This document shows positions 59,058 to 64,000 of a stretch of 64,000 nucleotides of DNA, in pieces; positions within the stretch are counted from its first letter, which is position 1, and every line of letters begins with the position of its first letter. Under the pieces are notes generated by a model. That model did not search any database. It worked only from the letters and a program-made list of their open reading frames with translations, and was not told the origin of the DNA. The position numbers were made by a program, and so were the translations under genes. This DNA is from Macrococcus hajekii (GTDB lineage Bacteria; Bacillota; Bacilli; Staphylococcales; Staphylococcaceae). Location of the stretch: contig NZ_SCWE01000001.1 in assembly GCF_004359505.1 (NCBI RefSeq), positions 806,001 to 870,000 on the forward strand. The letters run 5' to 3'.

Positions 59058-59760
59058 ATGGTCTATACACATCTTAACACGGAAGAACTTGCGTTCATAG
59101 AATCATATTCAGTCAAATAGATAGCTAGCAGATTAAAACGTTCTAGACAGACTGTTTATAACGTAATCAAGGCTCTTGAGTCAGTAGATCTGCACTTGAA
59201 CACTACCAAGAATACAAGAAAAGAAAATCAAATTGTGGCAGACGTAGAATCGTGCTTCCTGAAAACCAATCAGCTTATATCCGGAAAAAATAGCCGATGG
59301 CTGGACACCTGACACTATTATGGATTGTCATCATGGAATTAATGTTATTACCTTAGTAGAAAGAATATCTAAACTAATTACCACCATACGTTTTGATGGT
59401 CGCAAGGCAGTCGATATTGAAAAAGCTCTTCACTCTATGTTTTCGGTATTACCTTCTCATATCTTTAAATCAATTACATTTGATTGTGATAAGGAATTCT
59501 CTAACTGGAAAACAATTTGTAACTGTCATCTTCTTTGCTAATCCTGGTAATCCATCGCAGCGGGATTGGAATGAATATTCTAACGGGATACTTAGACGTA
59601 GCGGATTAGATAAAGAACTAGGCTTCAATTTAGTAACTGAAGATTATATCATTAGTGTCGCCCAAAACATCAATCATCGTCCTAGAAAATCTTAGGCTAT
59701 AGAACACCGTTGGAAGTATTTATGAGTTTCATCGAAGATGAGAAACTGTCTAGCTTAATT
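59058..59760 (+). pseudogene. decayed IS30-family transposase
   Basis: A start like VYTHLNTEELAFIESY is followed by a TAG, then RLKRSRQTVYNVIK, a frameshift into GRRRIVLPENQSAYIRK, WTPDTI, an internal deletion, then NVITLVERISKL, SITFDCDKEFSNWK, a frameshift into FANPGNPSQRDWNEYSNGILRR and ending with TPLEVFMSFI. The order and motifs are those of IS30-family transposases. The deletion removes the first catalytic Asp; the second Asp and the Glu remain. It is inactive. Confidence 0.85.
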
Positions 59761-59762
59761 TG

Positions 59763-60212
59763 ACAATCTAAAACGTATAACTGGCACTACGATGAAATAG
59801 AAGATTATTTTATCTGTCCTGAAAATCATGAACTAAAATTCAGCTTTTACTCAACCAGAAAGAATGGAGATTTTAGTAGTGCATCAAAGGTCTATCAATG
59901 TGAGATGTGCCAAAGCTGTTTTCTAAAACATAAATGTATCTCAAAAAATACTAAAGGCAACAAACGTATTTTCAGAAACAATAACCTTGAATACTTCAGA
60001 ACAGTGATTCGCAAGAAGCTTTCAGATAAGAATACCAGAGAAATCTACGCACAGAGAAAGATTGACGTAGGACCAGTATTTGGATTTCTGAAAGCTATTT
60101 TAGTTACACGCGAACAAAACTGCACGGGAAATCCAAAGTGAAATAGAGATAGGTCTGGTCTTAATGTCTGTAAATATAAGGAAATTAGCTACCGTAGGTA
60201 GTGAAATCCTCA
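59763..60212 (+). pseudogene. 3' fragment of an IS1182-family transposase
   Basis: Only the C-terminal third is left. Recognisable parts are YFICPENHELKF, KVYQCEMCQSCFLKHKC with paired Cys, KLSDKNTREIYAQRKIDVGPVFGFLKA, then a frameshift into HGKSKV and IEIGLVLMSVNIRKLA. The DNA-binding part and the first catalytic residues are missing, replaced by the end of the IS30-type piece. Confidence 0.8.
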
Positions 60213-60224
60213 ATAAAAATAAAG

Positions 60225-60270
60225 AAATAGCGATAAAATCTTATTCTCATCAAATTTTATCGCTATTTTT
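60225..60270. terminator. terminator at the end of the polysaccharide operon
   Basis: A perfect 15-bp stem AAATAGCGATAAAAT/ATTTTATCGCTATTT with a 14-base loop; on the minus strand it is followed by TCTTTATTTTTATT. It lies about 30 bases past the sugar transferase stop codon. Confidence 0.75.
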
Positions 60271-60301
60271 ATTGTACTGTGCATTTATGTCCCAGACTCT
60301 T

Positions 60302-60865
60302 TTAATGACTAATTCCTTCTGATTTAGCAACATTTCTAATTGTTTTCCAAATAATCCATATATCAAATGTAAAACTTTGATTATCAACATAATACTTATC
60401 GTATTTTACTTTTAACTCATCTGAGATATCATCACGTCCCATAACCTGCGCTAATCCTGTTATACCGGGTTTAACCTTATGGATTCCTAATGCAGTTCTC
60501 CTTTCAATAAGGTCATATTGATTGTATAGGGCTGGTCTTGGTCCAACTACTGACATATCACCTTTAATAACATTAATTAATTGAGGCAATTCATCTATTG
60601 ATGTTCTTCTAATTATTTTGCCAATGGGTGTAATATAGGATACACCGTTACCTAATTTAGAAGTTTCAACATTGGGGGTATCTACCGCCATAGATCTGAA
60701 CTTATAAATTGTAAATAAATGATTATCTACTCCTGGTCTTTTCTGTATAAAAAAAATGGGTCCTTTAGAATCTAATTTTATAGCAACTGCTGTTGTTACT
60801 AAAATTGGAGAAAGCGCTATGACACCAACAATAGACGACACTATATCAAAACTTCTTTTAATCAT
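60302..60865 (-). CDS. initiating sugar transferase (undecaprenyl-phosphate sugar phosphotransferase)
   Basis: A 187-residue bacterial sugar transferase of the CapM/WcaJ-C type: one N-terminal hydrophobic hairpin (IKRSFDIVSSIVGVIALSPIL), KFRSM near 55, the active-site region TSIDELPQLINVIKGDMSVVGPRP near 92 and PGITGLAQV near 134. It moves a sugar phosphate to undecaprenyl phosphate, the first step of a repeat unit. The ATG at 60865 lies inside the end of the epimerase gene (8-base overlap); the longer reading to 60964 only shadows that gene. Confidence 0.92.
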   Translation of the reverse strand: MIKRSFDIVSSIVGVIALSPILVTTAVAIKLDSKGPIFFIQKRPGVDNHLFTIYKFRSMAVDTPNVETSKLGNGVSYITPIGKIIRRTSIDELPQLINVIKGDMSVVGPRPALYNQYDLIERRTALGIHKVKPGITGLAQVMGRDDISDELKVKYDKYYVDNQSFTFDIWIIWKTIRNVAKSEGISH

Positions 60866-61760
60866 TTTTACTCGACCTACTTTTTTTATATTCATCAATT
60901 TGAAAACTGATACCATCTTTGAAAGCCATAGGTGAATAACCAAAATCCTTACTTGCTTCCTCATGACTGAATACTTTATCTTCCTGCATCCTTAAAACTT
61001 GCTCATCCTTTATTGGAAATTTAGGGATGAATTTTTGTCCTAATTTAGCTAGTTGATACGACAATTTTATCGGTAAATGAATAATTTTAGTATTCTTATT
61101 AAGTTGTTGAGTAATCAAGCTAATAATTTGGTTATAACTAACTTTATCAAGCCCTGAGAGGTTATACTCTTTATTTTTAGTTTGATTTGGATTATTAAGA
61201 ATATCATATAATGCTTTTCCTAAATCCTGCGCACGTACAGGTTGCAATAGGTTTTCTCCGTTACCGAAAACAGGGAAAAACTTATTTCTATCTAAAAATT
61301 TGATAAGTTTACTCATATTATGATCTTTCATCGATCCATAAATCATAGTTGGTCTTATAATAGTTAAATTCATTTTTCTATCATTCAATAACTTATCTTC
61401 AATTTCTATATATTCAGCAGAGGCACTTTTAAATTGAGAATATCTACCCGTAGTGTGTACAGCAATGAGCCAATCAACTTTATTGCTAATAGCTGCATTT
61501 TGTAATAAAGGTGTGAACCTTATATTAGCAATATTAATAATTACATCAGTATTGCGAGTTACTTCTTTTAAAAAATTCAGATCAGTAATATCTCCTGAGA
61601 CTATTTCAATAGGTAGTTGTTTAAATTTATTTAATTCAGTTATTTTTGTAGTCGGCCTGACCAAACATTTAATTTTTGAAATTTGTATATCAGAATGACT
61701 CAAATAATTTAAGAAAAACATGCCTGTGTGTCCCGCAGCACCAGTTATAAATATTTCCAC
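60858..61760 (-). CDS. SDR-type NAD(P)-dependent epimerase/dehydratase
   Basis: A 300-residue extended or atypical SDR. The nucleotide motif is ITGAAGHTG at residue 5; IRPTMIYGS near 132 and the C-terminal helical part match sugar-nucleotide epimerase-like proteins. The usual YxxxK is not clear (SAEYIEIEDK is the closest), so activity is uncertain. It resembles CapN-like proteins next to CapM-type transferases and may act on the first sugar. It overlaps the sugar transferase gene. Confidence 0.8.
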   Translation of the reverse strand: MEIFITGAAGHTGMFFLNYLSHSDIQISKIKCLVRPTTKITELNKFKQLPIEIVSGDITDLNFLKEVTRNTDVIINIANIRFTPLLQNAAISNKVDWLIAVHTTGRYSQFKSASAEYIEIEDKLLNDRKMNLTIIRPTMIYGSMKDHNMSKLIKFLDRNKFFPVFGNGENLLQPVRAQDLGKALYDILNNPNQTKNKEYNLSGLDKVSYNQIISLITQQLNKNTKIIHLPIKLSYQLAKLGQKFIPKFPIKDEQVLRMQEDKVFSHEEASKDFGYSPMAFKDGISFQIDEYKKSRSSKND

Positions 61761-61767
61761 TTATATA

Positions 61768-62922
61768 TCATCCTTTTATATTATTAAAAACTTCAATTTG
61801 TTTTCTAACCACTTTATTCTCATCATAAAGTTCATGTGCTCTTTTCAAACCATTCTGTTTAAAAAGCTCTAATTTCTTTCTATCATTATTTAAATAATCA
61901 ATAAAATGAGCTATTCGACCACTACTTCCAGTTTCAAATAGGTAACCAGTTTCACCATCGATTACCTCTTCTCTACTGCCACGGATATTTGTAGCTAAAA
62001 CTGCATTCTTCATTGCCATTGCTTCAATTATTGAACGAGGCATACCTTCACGATACGACGGTAAACAAAAGATATCACTTAAAAACAAATAATCTTCAGC
62101 ATTATTTACATGGCCTACAAATTTAATATTATTATTCAATTTGTAGTTTTCTAAACTATTATATGTCTCATTATCCCTTTCACCTTGTGGCAACATACCC
62201 ATAACAATAAATGAAACATTTTTGTATTTCAATAAATCATATGCCTCAAGTAAATCTATTATACCTTTCTCTTTAACTAATCGCCCGATAAAAGACACTA
62301 CTAGATGATCATTAGGAATACTGAGTTGTTTACGTAGTCCATAATTTTTAACTTCAGTTTTCAACTTAATATTGTATTTATTATCTAAATCAATACCATT
62401 ACTAATCCAAACATAATTATTATTTTTATTTGAAGTTAGAAAACGATTTGTTTTTGCTACTTCATAATCTTCCTGACTTTGTGTGAAGATATAATCTGTA
62501 CAAAGACGCCCCACATATTTTTCTATGTTATAGAAGAAACGATATTGTTTGGCTGTCATGCCTTCATGAAAGTAAAAACCATGTGCTGTATAAATAATAT
62601 TAGGAACACCAGCCAATTTAGCTGCAATCCTTCCTAACACAGATGCTACAGGAGTATGAACATGCACGATGTCAGGTTTTTCTTTTCTAAATAACTTGAT
62701 TAAACTTAGAATTGATTTAATATTAGAAATAGGGCTGATTTTTCTATCAATACTGACATTATGAAATTCGAATTTATCATTCTTAATATATTCAGTAAAC
62801 AACCCTTCTTGGCAAACGCAATGAACATCCCATCCCTCTTCTTTAGTAGCTAAATTAAGTGGACGTAAAAAATTGTTCATTGTCATATCTATTGCGGATA
62901 GTTGAATAATTTTCTTTTGCAC
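61768..62922 (-). CDS. family 4 glycosyltransferase
   Basis: A 384-residue GT-B enzyme. The N-terminal domain has HVHTPVASVLGRIAAKLAG near 84 and TAHGFYFHEG near 113; the C-terminal nucleotide-sugar site has FIGRLVKEKG near 210 and the E-x7-E stretch REGMPRSIIEAMA near 290. It likely adds the second sugar of the repeat. The GTG at 62922 has GGAGG at 7 bases; the longer ATG reading to 62988 overlaps the previous gene without a ribosome site. Confidence 0.9.
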   Translation of the reverse strand: MQKKIIQLSAIDMTMNNFLRPLNLATKEEGWDVHCVCQEGLFTEYIKNDKFEFHNVSIDRKISPISNIKSILSLIKLFRKEKPDIVHVHTPVASVLGRIAAKLAGVPNIIYTAHGFYFHEGMTAKQYRFFYNIEKYVGRLCTDYIFTQSQEDYEVAKTNRFLTSNKNNNYVWISNGIDLDNKYNIKLKTEVKNYGLRKQLSIPNDHLVVSFIGRLVKEKGIIDLLEAYDLLKYKNVSFIVMGMLPQGERDNETYNSLENYKLNNNIKFVGHVNNAEDYLFLSDIFCLPSYREGMPRSIIEAMAMKNAVLATNIRGSREEVIDGETGYLFETGSSGRIAHFIDYLNNDRKKLELFKQNGLKRAHELYDENKVVRKQIEVFNNIKG

Positions 62923-62923
62923 T

Positions 62924-64000
62924 TTACAACCTCCAGATTGATTGACCCTCTTTAACGTCCTCATCTTTGATAATTCCTTTAATATCAATAATCAGTCCGT
63001 TGTCGCTAACTTTACTTAAATATTTCTCTTTATCTTGAATATATTCACCATGTGATACAGCAAATATAATAACATCAGATTGCTTTAACTCATCAGCATC
63101 TAATAATTCAATATTATAAAAGCGTTTAGCTTCTTCTTTATCCGCTTCTACATCGTTAACAGCTAATTTAATGCCGTAATCTTTTAATTCGTTCAAGATG
63201 TCGATTACTTTAGTATTTCGAAGATCAGGACAATTCTCTTTAAATGTCAAACCTAAAACATTAATAGTCGTGTCTTGTACAGAGATGTTTTTCTTAAGCA
63301 TCTCTTTTATTACAGTAGAAGCAATGTATTTGCCCATACCGTCATTAATACGACGCCCAGATAGAATAACTTCAGGATGATGTCCTAATTCCTGAGCCTT
63401 ATGCGTTAAATAATATGGATCTACACCTATACAATGCCCACCAACTAAACCAGGATGAAATTTAAGGAAGTTCCACTTAGTACCCGCTGCTTCAAGAACA
63501 TCGTTAGTGTTAATACCCGCTTTGTCGAAGATAAGGGCTAATTCGTTCATCAATGCAATGTTTACATCACGCTGAGTATTCTCGATAACTTTAGCTGCCT
63601 CTGCTACTTCAATTGAAGGTGCCTTATGTACACCTGCTTTAACAACTGAAGAATAAACTTTAGCAACAATATCAAGAACTTCAGGCGTCTGGCCACTTAC
63701 TACTTTTGTAATAGTTTCGAAGGTATGCTCCTTATCACCTGGATTTATACGTTCAGGAGAATATCCAACGAAAAAGTCTTTACCATTTTCAAGACCAGAG
63801 AACTTCTCAAGTACAGGTACACAATCATCCATAGTAGCACCTGGATAAACAGTAGATTCATAAACGACAATAGTACCTTCAGTTAAAGCTGAACCAACCG
63901 TTTCACTTGCTTTAACAAGAGGTGTAAGATCGGGTTGATTATGCTCATTTATTGGAGTAGGAACCGCAACTATGATAAAATCTGCTTGCTTGAGATCTTC
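62924..64000 (-). CDS. UDP-sugar 6-dehydrogenase (WbpA/TviB type), partial
   Basis: The reading frame is open to the right edge, so the N-terminal Rossmann start is outside. Visible parts are VAVPTPINEHNQPDLTPL, VVYESTVYPGAT, the catalytic Cys in GGHCIGVDPYYL and the C-terminal LGLTFKENCPDLRNTKV. This pattern is that of enzymes oxidising UDP-GlcNAc, UDP-GalNAc or UDP-ManNAc to uronates rather than UDP-glucose dehydrogenases. The product would be an acidic polysaccharide sugar. It ends 1 base before the glycosyltransferase start. Confidence 0.9.
   Translation of the reverse strand, partial: EDLKQADFIIVAVPTPINEHNQPDLTPLVKASETVGSALTEGTIVVYESTVYPGATMDDCVPVLEKFSGLENGKDFFVGYSPERINPGDKEHTFETITKVVSGQTPEVLDIVAKVYSSVVKAGVHKAPSIEVAEAAKVIENTQRDVNIALMNELALIFDKAGINTNDVLEAAGTKWNFLKFHPGLVGGHCIGVDPYYLTHKAQELGHHPEVILSGRRINDGMGKYIASTVIKEMLKKNISVQDTTINVLGLTFKENCPDLRNTKVIDILNELKDYGIKLAVNDVEADKEEAKRFYNIELLDADELKQSDVIIFAVSHGEYIQDKEKYLSKVSDNGLIIDIKGIIKDEDVKEGQSIWRL

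Larger units (their letters stand above)
59058..60301. mobile_element. composite remnant of an IS30-type and an IS1182-type element
   Basis: Two inactive transposase pieces lie head to tail in the same direction and fill the space between galU and the polysaccharide operon. The right edge (60289-60301) reads TGTCCCAGACTC, resembling the ends of IS1182/IS1272-type elements, but no matching left end was found, so the limits are approximate. Confidence 0.6.

Noticed and set aside
59320-59695. Two overlapping plus-strand reading frames that look like short genes
   Set aside because: Both are pieces of one IS30-family transposase in two frames, with catalytic-region motifs, so they are listed as a pseudogene.
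59905-60141. A 78-residue frame with paired Cys that could be a small zinc protein
   Set aside because: It is the in-frame tail of the IS1182-family fragment, including its conserved Cys pairs and the FGFLKA motif.

Overview
The window is a firmicute chromosome segment whose gene order closely follows Staphylococcus (typA-ylaN-ftsW, potABCD, pdhABCD, def, rpoY-rnjA, ktrA-cydBA, ptsHI, purEKCSQLFMNHD-folD), but it also carries a complete caa3-type cytochrome c oxidase locus (ctaCDEFG with a haem c domain on CtaC). That combination points to a Staphylococcaceae member outside Staphylococcus proper, most likely Macrococcus/Macrococcoides. This is an inference from gene content and synteny; no 16S gene is present.

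Layout. 1-7.4 kb: haem A synthesis (ctaA, ctaB) and caa3 oxidase (ctaC, D, E, F, G, start of ctaM). 7.4-12.1 kb: ftsW, ylaN, small yla genes and typA. 12.2-15.9 kb: a NERD-like protein, an inositol-phosphatase family enzyme, a DUF1054 protein and two membrane proteins. 15.9-20.3 kb: polyamine uptake potABCD with its XRE/cupin regulator. 20.4-27.9 kb: pyruvate dehydrogenase operon, a YkyA lipoprotein, peptide deformylase and a HAD phosphatase. 28-34.2 kb: rpoY-rnjA, then cydA-cydB-ktrA behind a clear Rex operator, a NrdH-like glutaredoxin and a phosphoesterase. 34.3-39.9 kb: ptsHI, an rRNA methyltransferase, an unknown multi-pass membrane protein and a small acidic protein behind a SigB-like promoter. 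40-52.2 kb: the full purine operon and divergent folD, with three PurR-box matches between them. 52.4-54.1 kb: hmp and nsrR, the nitric oxide defence pair.

From 54.2 kb to the end the character changes: more AT-rich, synteny lost, many broken genes. It holds an acyltransferase pseudogene, an orphan CapC/CpsB-type phosphatase, a roughly 620-residue Nudix-like membrane protein gene broken by three frameshifts, galU, decayed IS30 and IS1182 transposase pieces, and a polysaccharide cluster (nucleotide-sugar dehydrogenase running off the end, glycosyltransferase, SDR epimerase/dehydratase, initiating sugar transferase). This is a surface-polysaccharide accessory locus that appears to be turning over by insertion and decay.

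Most of the window is metabolic and respiratory core: carbon enters through PTS and pyruvate dehydrogenase, electrons leave through two oxidases (caa3 for high oxygen, bd for low oxygen under NADH-sensing Rex), and NO stress is handled by Hmp. No tRNA, rRNA, CRISPR array, prophage or recognisable defence system was found. The least explained items are the broken Nudix-membrane gene, a set of related palindromic intergenic elements, the SigB-preceded 42-residue protein and the 425-residue membrane protein.
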